DNA of 64,000 nucleotides from Holacanthus passer. Taxonomy: Eukaryota > Chordata > Actinopteri > Pomacanthidae. The notes below the pieces were generated by a model. That model did not search any database, was not told the DNA's origin, and was given only the letters and a program-made list of their open reading frames with translations. Both the position numbers and the translations under genes were made by a program. The DNA is taken from contig JAFREQ010000026.1 of NCBI GenBank assembly GCA_025331565.1, positions 1,860,001-1,924,000 of the forward strand, written 5' to 3'. Numbering within the stretch: the first letter of the stretch is position 1; each line of letters starts with the position of its first letter. Shown piece by piece: positions 46,081 through 59,019 of the stretch.

Positions 46081-47698
46081 CTGGCCATTATTCAACACCA
46101 TAACATAACCCATAAGGGATATTATAATCTATATATACACATATAGATGTATATATATGGCAATGAATGCAAGCCAATAGGATGGTTATTCAGCAGTTTG
46201 ATTAAATTTGTCCTTTCATTCTCATTGACTGAAGTATCTTTGTTGCTTTGCCCTGAGCTGAGAATCTATGGAAAAAATGTATTTAATATAATTCAAATAT
46301 GGGAGGTTGTGCTGTATATTTGCAGTTGCCTGAAATTAATCAACCTATTTTCAAAAAAGAATAGTTCACTGAAGCCGAAATAAGCATTTTTTGTAATCTG
46401 GTTACCATAACTATGTTCTGTCTAGTAGTATTTTAAGCCAGTTGGCCATATGGTGGCCCAGCTTGAGCGAGACGCAGGTGGTTCTCTGATTACAGTGAAT
46501 CCATCATAAGACACTTCCATTTCCGATGAAATGCATTTTCTAAGATGCTATCAATAACATATTTACTGCATAATCAAAGAATGGAGGATTAGTTTAATTT
46601 TTGAAATTACTATTACGAATTGATTTGTTCCTTGGCTCAAGGCTCAGCACGGCACAAACTTTTAGTTTAAATATAAAAAGAAGGAACGGACATTTGCAGA
46701 ATACTGACTTCTTACAGTAATTCAGCAACAAGGACAAATAGATGTGGAAAGACAATGGTGTGTAAGTTCTGATCTGATATCCCGTTTTAGATTGTCAGCC
46801 CCATTTGTCATTTTGAAAGAAGCAGTAATGCAGGGTGGAGGGGGCTATAGGTGGAAAATTATTAAATCTTCAGGAAGTAGAGAGCCATGTTCCACATCTC
46901 AGTCATCCCAAAACTGACATTACACTGTGGCAATATTAGTATTTCTATTTTGGAATGTAGCTTTATAATAAGGTACAGCTCATATGAAGACTGATGTTCA
47001 GCAGTTTACCAGAAATCCTTTTATTTCTGATTGTTGGTCAAAGTTCAAGCTGGCGAGCAACAGTTCTTTCAAATTTAGTTTTTGATTAGTTGAATAAATA
47101 CCATAGAATGTATTGACATGGGGAACAAAAAAATCATTGCATCATGACTTCCTCCGAGTTCAAACTTACTTAAGTCATTTTTACGACCTTATTTGAAAAC
47201 ATCACATGCATTCCCAGTGATACCAGGGCTATGCACATATTCTTTGCACAATTTTTGGTTGAAAAAAAAAGAAAAAAAAAAGAAAACTCTATAATAAACA
47301 CAATGTTGAAACCAATGTTGCGTTGGTTGTTGTACAACGTTTCAGCGGAGGTACCTGTATGTCCAGGGGGTGGCACTGACCACTCCTGAAATCACCTCAC
47401 CTCGCCACCCCATTATCCTGAAGTATGTTTAGCTATCTGCCCAGTGAATGTGCATTCTTTTCTTTTGTATAAAGCCTTCTTTTGGAAGACTTTTTAAAGG
47501 ACTTAAAGAATATAGTATGGAAGCTATATATTGTATTTTTATGGTGCCACTCTGTTGTGTTTTAATTGATAGGACTATTTATCTTTTAAATAAAAAAAGT
47601 ACACACAGGAATGTAAGAAACTGTAAGATACTGTAATATTAGTAATTAAAGTACATTGTAATGCCATTCCAACCTCCTATGTGTAATCTTATTAGTGA

Positions 47699-47712
47699 CC
47701 ATCAGATGGCAG
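47699..47712 (+). promoter_or_regulatory. CTCF-like motif
   Basis: CCATCAGATGGCAG matches CCASYAGRKGGCRS at 13 of 14 positions. It lies between ubap2 and pcsk5, where an insulator would be plausible. Confidence 0.4.
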
Positions 47713-48451
47713 TATATAGCTATGTCTTAAGAAATTGCTGGGTCCAAAACATACACAGGGGTACTTTTTTTGACACAGGAGGCCAGACCAGGTGGGCCAC
47801 AGCTCACAGGAATATAGAAAATAAATCGTCTTATTTAGAAGATACTCTTCCATGTTTATACTGCATAACATTGTCCTGGGCACTGATGAAATGCACAGTT
47901 TTCAATCATATTTGGGACATAAGACAATTGAACAAATCTAGTAAACACAGGCTATTAATACATAAATTAAAATAAGTTAACCAATTAAACAAGTGTGTGC
48001 TGACTGCTGTGTGAAACCTGAGATAAGTAAAAGTTTTACTTGGCTATAGTACTCCCTTTCTCCCCCTTCTTCCGTGTGTGTGCTTGGAGAATATCCTATA
48101 TAACCCTGGTATGTGCCTGACAAAGGACAGAGTGAAGAGGAAAAGGGAAGGGTGGTGATGGGAGGGTGGGATGCAGAGCAGAGAGGATGGAAAGTTGGTG
48201 AGTGGCAGGTGCTATTGTGGCCTAAGTGCAGGAGCCTACAGCAACAAGGTCAAAGGTCAAAGTGAAGTTGAAAGGTCAACCTTAACTCCCAGGAAGCCCA
48301 CCCAGTGAGAGATATAGATAAGGGGGGTCAGAGAGTGCAATGGGCTCTAGGAAATAACTCAAGGAAAAGAAAGGTACATGAAGGAAAAAAGGAGTAAAGA
48401 CGAGATGCAATGTAGCAATTAATTAAAAAAACAAAAAAAAAATCATGTGAA

Positions 48452-48690
48452 CCAATTCAATTTTATTTGTATAGCACCAAATCATAAAAGAAGTCATCTC
48501 AAGGCACTTTCCATACAGAGCAGGTCTAGACCATACTCTTTATAATATTATTTATAGAAACAGTTCCCATCATGAGCAAACACGTGGCGAGGAAAAACGT
48601 CCTTTTAACAGGCAGAAACCTCGGAACAGAACCAGGCACTAGATGGGCGCCATCTGTCTTGACCATTTGGGTTTAGAGAGATACAGAGAG
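48452..48690. repeat. Fish interspersed repeat
   Basis: CAATTCAATTTTATTTGTATAG, then CAAATCATAAAAGAAGTCATC and CGTGGCGAGGAAAAACG, then CCTTTTAACAGGCAGAAACC. This order is characteristic of a high-copy fish repeat. A GA-rich run follows to about 48750. Confidence 0.65.
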
Positions 48691-51179
48691 AGAAAGCGAG
48701 AGAGAGAGAGAGAGGGGGAGAGATGGGGCAGGGGGAGGGAGGGAGAGAAAATGCAGTACCACAATCCGAACCAAAAGAAGTCATCCAGATTCATTAGAGA
48801 AAGAAGATACAGATCAAAAAAGGAGAACATCTGAAAGGGAAAGCAAAGCAAATGATAGAACAGGAAGGAAAGGTCATGATGAGTAAACATGGAGACCTGA
48901 GAGAAGTGTGCAGAACCATTGGTAGATGGGTAATTGCAAGATGCATCTGAATGCGAGAGATGCATCGCAGGTTTGATAACACCCCTGTTTCTGATGGGAC
49001 AAGAAAATCATGTGGTAGGTTCTCTCCTAGAAATGTTGGGTTTGATACTGAATGAACAAATTAGCTGTGTCCTTGGTAAATAAAGCTTGTTGGCTGCAGT
49101 TTTCTGTTGTGGTGTTCCATTATGTTGTATCATGGGGGTTGTGAGGAGTTTTTTTTTAAAGTTGTGTTTGGCCGAAAAGACGATGCACCCTGTTATTTCA
49201 TTGAAGAGGCACAGGAATGCACACAGGAATGCCCCTCAGAGTGTTTGTTGACACTCATGATCATGGCTCTCAGATGTTGACAAAGACGTTTTGTTGGGGT
49301 TCACTCGGTTCACTCCCTGGAGACACTCGGGTAGCTGCGAGGCTGTCACGCAGGATATCGCGACATTTTAGATCTGAATGGAAATTGGGGGCCCCGGTGC
49401 TCAAGGTGGCCTCGTGACCTGGGTACTTGATTTGGATCCCCAAATCAATTTCTGCTGTGTTTCGTCTCCTCTCCTTTTTTTCTTTAAATTACAAGCCCTT
49501 CCATCTGGCTGAATGGAAAACGATCACTGGGTGGTTTTTTTTTCTCCACTCCCTTTCATCTCCATCTGGGGGACCATGAGATGTTCTTGTCCCCACGCTT
49601 GTTGTGAGATGTGACAGCGGGGTCCATTCAGCAAGAAATTGGCTGCAATTAGTGCAATTATGCTGATTTTCACTTGTGTTCCATGCAGAACAGAGTTTTC
49701 GCTGTGCACAGAGACATCCCCGGGAAACTGCTGCAAAACAAAAACCCATCAATCAACAAAGGCCTTGAATGAAAGGCTCAACTGCAGATAATACCGGGCA
49801 CATTCCATAATGACAGCGTTTAGTCAGCTGTGACCTGTGTTGCGATGGGGGGCATGACATCTAGAACTACACTGATTAACGGGAAATATGCAGTAATGTC
49901 AAGGGCAGAAGGCCTGCATGGCAGCAGTGGACACGCAACCCAGGCATACAGTAAGGTTATCTGTGCGGTTGGTTACAGTATGACAGTGTTTAACACACCT
50001 GAGTTCAGCTCATGTCCAGGGATTTACTAGAGGGTAGACCCACTTAATCAAATCTACCCACTTTTTTGCAAGATATACTTGGAGAAATCCACACTATTAA
50101 CCAAAAATCATGACAGTCAGAACAACAAAAAGAATCAGCAAAATGATAAAGTGGAAAGAAGTTTTGGTGTTCTGGAACAGAAAAGACTAATTTTACGTTT
50201 TTTCTCTGAATATTTAATAGTTTTTTATGTCCGTGGCTGTTTCCCATTGGATGATGACTGAGGTGGAGGTCATAGTTTACCCAACTTTACATTGGTATGT
50301 CTGTGTCAATATTGCCTAGGAGACTGACAAGGCCTGCATTCAACAGCAGATTTCAAGGTGTAGGAAGGGGGAGCAGCATCCAAAATGTAATGCATCCACT
50401 TGTTAACTGGTGGATTTTTTAAAGGGGAATTTTATGAGGAAAAACACCACTAACATTCCTGTACAGAAGTTTGTATCGGGTATTAAAATGTGCCACACTA
50501 GCAAACATATAAACATCGAAGTCACTGAAAACTGGTCAAAAAAACTGCTGGCTCAGTAAAAAATAAAAACCCTTCTTGAAAGCAATAAATTAATACAGAT
50601 ATCGTCTCAGTGACTACAAACAAAACCCAAAAATAAAAAATATGCTAATATCACATGAGATTTCTCCATGTTGTCAAGATGTTTTTATACAAAACTATAC
50701 ACATTAAAGCGTCACACATGTTTGATGAACAACTGTATTTTCCTGTATATTTCACAGTGTTTTGTCAGCATTCTTTGATATCATGGCGGCCAAAAGAAAA
50801 AATGTTTTGATCATGTCTATATTCTGTTTCTTTTACTTTCTTCATCTATATTCCATGTCTTTGATCATGAATGATGTAAGACTTGGGTTAAAGAGGGTCA
50901 GGGCAGGGTCAGGGTTAAACATGGGGTCAAGGGTCAAGCTTATGGCTTCTCTGCAGAAACGCACCAGTCAACCATATTGTAACTTCAAGCTCAGCTGTGT
51001 TAATGCCGCCACACGTTTACTGCACATTGTTTTAGTTTGTTGTGTCTTTTGCAAATTCAACAATCAAAATAGCCATTCTTTAATAATGTCCACTATAACT
51101 AAAATAACTTCCAGACATTTTTTCTTGAAGTATAAATCATTCTCCATGTTACCCTCCTGGAGAAGAGCCCTTGAAGCTG

Positions 51180-51790
51180 CCCCCCACCCCCTCCCTCCTC
51201 CCCTCAGTGGCTCCAGGGCCCCAGTCTGACCCCCCCGGGCGGTCAGCGGCGGATCCGGGTGGAGTGTCTTTAAGACCCAGCGGAGCTCGGCAGGGAAACC
51301 CCGCGGCTTTAGTTGTCTCTACTCTCCGGAGTGTCAGCTAGTTATTTGCGGGGAGGCGCTGTAGCCATTTCGCCACATGAGAGCCCGATGAGCTGAACGA
51401 GCGACATCCGAGTTGTTGGTGGAGCAGAGAAATCAGCTTCGAGGAGCTCCGCGCGCACACGGGCGGCCGCGGACTTGCGCGTAAAGACGCACGGCGCGCA
51501 GACGCGTTCACTTCCTCCTCCTCCGCGGTGGAAAAAAGAGAGAGGACACACGAAACTTCCAACTCTCCCATGTGGAAAGCAGAGGTTTGAGGTTCAGGTA
51601 TATATTTTCCTCTCCGGGGCTCCGTTCCGTCCCCCCTCTCTCTCCCTCTGTTTCTCCCTCTCTGTCAGTGTTTTTGCCCGGATAGTTGTGTTTCTATGAG
51701 AGTCTTGCTCGGCGAGAAGAGAAGTTTGGTTGTTTGCCTGGTCGAGGAGGAGGAGGAGGAGGAGAAGAGTCGGGTTAAAAGTGGGGGAAG
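51180..51790 (+). promoter_or_regulatory. pcsk5: pcsk5 CpG-rich promoter and 5'UTR
   Basis: GC- and CpG-rich block (for example CCCGGGCGGTCAGCGGCGGA, GCGCGCACACGGGCGGCCGC) in AT-rich surroundings, directly before the pcsk5 start. Start site unknown. An upstream ATG at 51696 opens a frame that overlaps the main start. Confidence 0.6.
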
Positions 51791-54700
51791 ATGGTCCGCA
51801 ACGCCGCCTGGAGAAGGAGCTTGCTGTGCGTCCTGGCGCTCAGTCTCGGCTTTGCGTCCCCGCCGTGCACCGCTCGGATTTACACCAACCACTGGGCAGT
51901 CAGGATAGCCGGTGGGCAAGATGTGGCCGAGAGGATAGCGGAGAAATACGGCTATAGGAACATGGGACAGGTAGGTCATGACTCACTGCTGCATCCAAAG
52001 TTTCCTCTTATTTGTGTGTTGTCTTTTTGTCAACTCTCAAAACACGGCACTGTGGTTGTTGTTCTTTTTTTCAGTTGTCAAAAGTCTGAGTCCAAACCCG
52101 AGCCTTGAACCTTTCCTTTGGTTCCCTAACTGAGTCCTTATTTCTGCAGCTCCTCTCAGACAAGCTGATCTGAGCTGCAGGAAACAAATAAAGACCCAAA
52201 GCAGGATGGCACAACAGGTGGATCATGTTCAGTTTGCAGGCTGGAGCTCACTATCAGCCTCACAGCAAGTCTCATGTGCTTGGTCCTTTTGACACACAAG
52301 TGAGACAACTAGTGCTGTTTGGTTTATGGTCTTGGAAATGACATCAAACAGATTCTTATGGTGTTCCTTCCTGATGCTGTGGTGTTTTACTTGTGCCATA
52401 TATAAGACTCTTTGACACAAAAATCTCCCCCGAGTCCAGCCCTGCTTTACTTGGCAAACTCAACATTTTAATTGAAAAACTTAGCCACATTTTTTTAACA
52501 AGATTTGAGTTTTGCACTTCTCTCCTTATGACCCATAGTTTTCTCCCTGGGAATGTCGTCTCCACTCCATCCATATTTAGGCCCACTGGGTCAGCTGCTA
52601 TAAAACACCACTGATGAGCTGTGTTTACATTTAGGATGAATTCTTTAGTAGATGCCCCCATGCTTTTTTTAATCAGTATTCTCAACTTCATGGGATGAAG
52701 CTGTTTTTCTTTTGGGTTTCTCGAGTAAAGATGAATCACCACTTCAAGAGAAAATGTTAAAATAAGCATGCCATATTTCACTAGGAAAATCTGAGCCATT
52801 ATTTCACAACTTACATTTTTACCAAGCATATGCATGCCCCTACAGTGTAAGACCTTACAGTGTTTTAAAGGGCAAATGTAGGGGCCAGTGCTTAGTGAAG
52901 TCTAAAATCAATCCCAATTGTAGCTGTAAAAAACATATATACAATAACATATACACAGAGGGAAAGCACTTGTGTGGGATTTGTCTGACTCTCTTCAAGT
53001 TATGGCATTTTATTCATCAACACAAGTCTGCACGGGTCCAGGAGGAGGGGTTTAATTGGTCACTTGAAAACGTGTTTTGACAAACTTTAAAGAGAAATCC
53101 TGTGTCCACTGTGGACAAAAGAAATACGCCACACAAACGTGGACCCCACACATTCTCCAGAGTATCGTGACCAAAATACGTGGGTAGTTCAAGTCTGCAC
53201 TTGCCAGCGCTTGACGTGAAGACAGCGTGGAACAGAGGGGGGCATTCTGACAGGTTGTTGTGGGGTAGCCTAGTCAACAGCTATTGAACCCCCCCTTCCC
53301 TCCTCGCCTTATCCAGCCCGCCCACCCACTATACTCCCCAGAGAGCAGGCCTTAATGGCCTCGTTTATCCCCTCTCTTTGACGGGAACTAATGTGTGGAG
53401 TCCTCCCCCCCTTTCCATACCAGCCCCCAATAGGAATTCCCCTGTGGAGTGCAGTATTGCCCCCAACCCCCACCATTCGCCCTAATTTCCATCTCAATAT
53501 GGAGCGTTCATTGGACTTTGACACCTCAGAGACAAGAGTTTTACTTCACTTCCTGGTTTTGGGGTCAGCTGAAAGCCGCTCCCATGAGAGCGATAACAGC
53601 ACACTCTGGTTTCCTAATGTGAACTTTGACATGCCCATCATCAACACCTCCCCCCCTCCTCCTATATATGTGTAGCACTTGTATAATGTATATTGAGAAT
53701 GAAATTAAACTTATCAAGTGAGATAGTTTATTGCACATTTTTTGTGGTTCAACGTTGCGTAGATTGCGAGAGATGCACTACGTGTGTTTTTGATTGAACT
53801 TGCTTGGACTATTCATAAGGATTCGATTGTGATAAATGATTTGGGGAAATGATGAATGCTAAATATGAAGAGGTTTTAAGTTGTGATGGTAAGCAAAGTA
53901 GTTAAAGAGAGAAAAACGGGGATGGGTAGGGAAACGTGACAGAGGGACAATGTACTCTTCTTGACAGGGGTGGAAAGAGGAGAACAGACAAAGATAACTA
54001 CACACTGGGAGATGGAAGAAGGAGGGAGCGAAAGAAGGGACGATAGATGGACGGATGGATGAAAAGAGTTGGCATGGAGTGAGCGAGCACCTCGTTGGGG
54101 AATTCTGGGTAATCCTCTTAACCATGGAGCCCCCTTCCCAGACTAAGACACTGGTCCAAATTGAGTCAAAATCAGCTGATGAGGCCCTAGACGTGGATAT
54201 CTGTTCAAACTGGTGTTTTGAAGAGATGGGAGAGGACTTGGAGCCATTGAGAGGGAGGGTGATGATCTGTAGTCAGACATGAACCGGAGGTGGTTGCATC
54301 AATAACAAGTTATGAGCAGGTTGTACTGGTACATCAGTTCCTAATGGCATGAGGCCAACAGGGTGTTATTATTGGAAAGTTTGTTATGCTGAAGTAAGGT
54401 ATCCACAATAACATTTATACCCCACACATACTGATCATTTTTATCCGAGCCAATCATCCAGTATCTGTGATTGTCTGTAATGTGAGTAAAACAATCGGTA
54501 ATTTATTTATTATACTTTTTGGTTTCTTGATTAAGCCTGAATTGATGATTTTTTTTTATTCTGGACAAGTTGGGGTAAAGGTTATGGTCTTAGGGGGACA
54601 GGGATAAATATTGGTGCAGATTATTATGTAGTGTGACACTGTACACACTGTAAAACAGAATAAAGAAAATCTCAGTATCTATCCATGCTGGTATGCAAAT

Positions 54701-56737
54701 ACAAATAAATGAAATAAATGTCAGCATTATCCTTGATGTAAATTAAGCAGTGTGGCTGTGATAAGACTGCAGCAAAAGTTAAAAACATGCATTGTGTAAT
54801 TCCGGTCACTCTTCTGTAGAAACGTGATTCATTTTTGTGGACTGGCAGAATCCTGCAGTGTGTGTGTGATCTTGTGTAATGTCCGTTTTTTTGTTTAACG
54901 TAAACAGCAAACATGTATCCAAACCACAATTATTCAGGCAAAACTTGAACCCATAGTTTGGTCGTCTGACCCAACTATGACACACTCAGCATGATTTTCA
55001 TGGAGAAAGTTTTATCACCTTTTAGCGAATCCTGGTTGGATTCTGTATCAACTGACATGGAAGTTTATTACATCTAGTGAAAAAGTCTGTGATGCAAGAC
55101 ATCATGAATCACTGACGGGTAGGTGGTTTCGCTTCACAATTTTATTACGACATATTTTCAAGTAACCAAAGGTTATGCTGAAGTTGTGTCTCATGCGTTA
55201 TTGCATTAGAAGGAAAGTTCAGTTGACTTTATAACCCCTACATTTCCATCTGATCATGTGTGGTCATAACGACAACAGTAAAAACTCCAGCCATACTCGG
55301 AGACGACAGTTTAGGATAAAAACAATTTAACAAGCTACACTGATCAAGGTTGTGAATTTGAAAATGTAACACTGTAATGGAATGAATGGGTGATTTTTTT
55401 TTTTTTTTTTTTTGAAAAAGACTATAGATGGCTTTAAAAGGAGTCAGTGCAACAAAAGTTTAGACCTGGGTTTAAGTTTTTTATAAAAATTTTGTCTCTA
55501 GCTTTTCCAGCAGCTCCCCATTTACAGACACTCCTAGAGGGAAGGGTGGCCTGCTTAATGGCAGTGCAGATGTTGGGTAGATTAAATAGGCAGTGGAAGC
55601 ACGATATGTTGAGACCTGTTTACACTATGAGAAGCATCCAAAGTGGCAGCCGCCTATTATGGAAGCACATTTTGTTAGTATGTAGAATGCTTTTTAATCT
55701 GATTACCCAAGACCTCTGATGTGTGCTGTGTGTTTAGTTAATGTTTGGTGTTTGCTGACAGATGATCCAGCTAGGCTGACTGGCACGTTCTTGTTTCTCA
55801 TTCTATCGGTCTGGACGTTGGAGATATGTGTGTATGTGCCTGAGCATTGAGCTGAAAGCTGATCTAATGGCCTCTGTGGTGGTGGAGGAGCTCAGCCATG
55901 GATCAGTGGCGCACCATAGGACCCTTGGCAGCCATGACAGTTTAATCATCTGAGGGATTGTATGGTCTTTATTAATTATTAAAACTAATCACCGTCCAGC
56001 AGCTTGCCGTCTGTCTATCATTGTCTGTCTGCGGATCCTCTGTCCTCCTCCTCTTTATGTCACTCAAAGTCTTTGTCTGTTTGTGCGTGTCTGTACATTT
56101 GACTGACTTTCAGTCAGCCTCTTTCTGTCTTTTTGTGTCTCTTTGTCTGTTTTTGTTTGACTTGTCTGCCCTTTCAGTCTCACCTTTTAGTCCGTGTTGC
56201 TTTTTATTTTTCTCTGAGAGTTTTTAAGTATTCAACAAAACTTTATGTATAATGCAAAGAAAAAGGTAAAACCGTAACACAACAATGTCATTTTTCTAGT
56301 TTAAGCAAAGGAACTTTTCTAAAAGTCAGTCTGCTTTCAAGATCTTTTCAAATGCTTTAGCTGTGGTGTCACCACTCACAACAAGAGTTTACTATCTTCA
56401 TTAATGACTGTGATAAACTGTGATGATGTGTGTATTTATGATGTGTATACAGTGTGTGTGTCTATCTGTGTCAACTTTGGAGTGCAACATCTCTACAAAA
56501 TCAAAAATTCCAGAGCAGTTACTCATGATCCTTTTTAGGGCATTGTTGCGGAAAAACAATGTTATTTTTATAGTAACACTGAGTTATGGAATAAATGAAT
56601 ACTTTTCTTAAGTCTGTATTTATGTTTTGCAGATTGGGGATCTCAAAGACCACTATCACTTCTTCCATAGTCGGACCATCAAGAGGTCGACTTTGTCCAG
56701 CCGTGGCCGCCATAGTTTCATCTCTATGGAGCCCAAG
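51791..56737 (+). CDS. pcsk5: PCSK5 proprotein convertase, first two coding exons
   Basis: Exons 51791-51970 and 56633-56737 (95 residues in frame); the gene continues past the window. PC5/6 is a calcium-dependent subtilisin-like protease of the secretory pathway that cleaves precursors after paired basic residues. Residues 1 to about 29 form a signal peptide (RRSLLCVLALSLGFASPPCTA). The prodomain starts IYTNHWAVRIAGGQDVAERIAEKYG. Exon 2 gives YHFFHSRTIKRSTLSSRGRHSFISMEPK, including the internal prodomain cleavage motif R74-T-I-K-R78 and the His that acts as pH sensor in furin-type prodomains. Sequence fits PCSK5 better than furin or PCSK6. ATG 51791 has a strong context (A at -3, G at +4). 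Next exon (primary cleavage site and catalytic domain) is not found in the remaining 7.2 kb. Fish a or b paralogue not resolved. Confidence 0.93.
51971..56632 (+). other. pcsk5 intron 1
   Basis: 4.66 kb. A GC-richer block at about 53280-53660 stands out from AT-rich flanks and may be a regulatory element. Poly(T) at 55394-55413. No exon recognised. Confidence 0.6.
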
Positions 56738-58785
56738 GTAAGCCTTTTATACTGTTTTATAAGTAACAAGTTTACACTCAAAATGGTTTGCAGAGTATGT
56801 GTTTATTGTTCATTTAAATGATACTGGAGATAGTTTGACAAAATAAGCGTCTATAAAGTCCACATACAAGCTTTTCTTGGATACCTTATGGCTGTAATAC
56901 TCAACTTATGGCCCACAGGTGTCAGGTGGCCTGCAGACCATTTTTCTAATTCACAATGAAAGTAAATTGATTCACACTGGGTACTTTCGTTTGTTTATAC
57001 CCATTTGTCAGTCGGGGCCACACAGAGGGACCAATATGCCAGTTTTGTATGATGGGATGAATTCGGCTGTTAGACAGAAAGAAGGCCGATCTTTGCTTAG
57101 AAGGTGTGGTTGCATCAGATGGTGAGCTACGCAAGACAACTATTACACAGAAATGAAGACGATTCTGATCCAACTAAAATACAGTTTCGGCTATTAAATG
57201 TAGTAAAATATCTGATTTATCTGTCGTATAGGCCTGATGTTCATCTTAGTACTGAGTGAATTTAGTAATTGGTTAATTAGTCAGTCATTTGAAAATAAAG
57301 AATTTCAAAGGAAGATGAGCTATGGACATTTTAACGTTAATTTATTTTATCTGATAAATATTATTAATGTTTGTTTATTAACTGACCCCTGGCCTCCTGT
57401 CATTTTACAAAAGCAGCCCTTGTTCAAAACAAGTTGAGCCTAAAGGTATTCATCAGTGGATAAATTTTGCTCAGTTCTCATCATGTGCCCTAAGTGTGAA
57501 CTCCACCTGCTGATGAATACAATGAGGTGCAGTTGAAAGGCCTGTTTCCTGACGAGTTTCACAGGGTTTTTGGCTGACTTTTAGACAGATATTTCTAACC
57601 ACTGTTTTCCTTAGACTATTTGCTGATTTCTTCATGTTTGTGTTAATTTGTTTAATAATGCTATTTGTTTATGAAATATTCCATTACAATATAATCATTT
57701 GCAAGTGAATTCACTACTTGATGCACAGGTCTGAAGAATGTGTGGAATATGAACACTTTCACAGCAACTCAGTTGACTTGTCCTTGTTGTTGCAGACAAG
57801 ACCTGCACACAAATGGGTTATTGCACTGACACAGTCTATATGAGGACAGGAAATATTACATTACAGGAAAATCACCATTTTCCTGACATTTCACGCTGTA
57901 CTGATCACTGTCCTGACAAATGAATTGTGATAAATGAGGCCTATTGTGCCACTTTGCTATTTTGCAAAGCCAGCAACCTCACGTTTGATGGATGATGGAT
58001 AAGTTTAGAGGTGGGAGATAAAACTTCATTTGAATATAATTTTCCTTGGAAAAAATGATGAAAGTGAGCCCTGCCAGCATCTTCTAAATGCTCCTTCATT
58101 ACACTGAACAATCCAAAAGGTTCCACAAAACAAACTTTCTGTTCAATTTGCCATTTTTTTTTGCTGGTTTACACTAAATCCATTCACACTTTCAAGGGGC
58201 CACTCATCATCACTGGCCCTCATCACATCATCACATCATCACTACTCATTCATTTTCTTTGTGTAAGTTCATTTATTTCATAAAATTTGGCATGGTTTCT
58301 ACTTCACCAAAGTTATGTTTGCATTCTTAAATCTAAAATATAGGCTTGCAAAGCACCTTAGTCAACTGAGCAATGTGTTTTTTTGTGCTTTGGGTGAGCC
58401 AGCCCATCGACGAGTTTGACTTGAGGTAAACTCTTACTCTTGTTTCGTCAGTGCTCCTCTCATCACTGCACCAGGTCATCAAACCCTGGCTGGATTATTA
58501 ATGAAGCCTGAACCTCACACCAGTCTGAACGTCACCAAAATACACAGAACAAGTTGTTAAATGAACCTTGAGATGTGTTCAATAGGAACACATGGTGTAG
58601 CCCTTTTCTTGTACTAATGTTCTTTTCAGATTTTTGTGTATAGTGTGCTAAAGTAGATGGATTTAAATGGGTTTCAAAGACAAGACTGTTTGTGGAAAAA
58701 TCACGCTCTTGAAATGTGAAAACATCATGTGCCAAAACTATTTTTTGTCATATTTGTATCTGACACAAACTTTAGTTGTTGATGT

Positions 58786-58826
58786 CAGCCTGTTTGATAA
58801 AGTGGGTCACTTTATCAAACAGGCTG
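58786..58826. repeat. Perfect 19-bp inverted repeat with 3-nt loop
   Basis: CAGCCTGTTTGATAAAGTG (58786-58804) is followed by GGT and then its exact complement (58808-58826). Pairing stops abruptly outside. In pcsk5 intron 2. Confidence 0.95.
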
Positions 58827-58957
58827 GGACTTGATCCTGAGAAAACAAGATGGAACTCCCCAGATCCATTACAGTGAAACTTAAAATATCCCATTTATGT
58901 CAGTTTTGAAAAATATTGACTTTTGGAGACTCAGGGTTTTCATCCAGCAGCAATGGC

Positions 58958-58959
<2 letters not shown>

Positions 58960-59014
<55 letters not shown>
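58960..59014. repeat. (GT)n microsatellite
   Basis: About 27 uninterrupted GT units in pcsk5 intron 2. Confidence 0.97.

Positions 59015-59019
<5 letters not shown>

Larger units (their letters stand above)
46081..51180. other. Gene-free region upstream of pcsk5
   Basis: About 5 kb without a recognisable exon. Contents: a CTCF-like site at 47699-47712; a fish repeat at 48452-48690 followed by GA-rich low complexity to about 48750; a block near 49250-49780 with less AT bias and clustered TAAT-type sites that could be a conserved enhancer. Short frames here have no family resemblance. Confidence 0.5.

Noticed and set aside
48650..48750. GA-rich run read as an Arg/Glu-rich peptide
   Set aside because: Low-complexity tail of a dispersed repeat.
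50762..51229. 155-codon open frame upstream of pcsk5
   Set aside because: No conserved motif, lies in the AT-rich 5' flank and has no splice partner.
52356..52835. 159-codon minus-strand frame in pcsk5 intron 1
   Set aside because: Not similar to anything I know, and no promoter or splice context.
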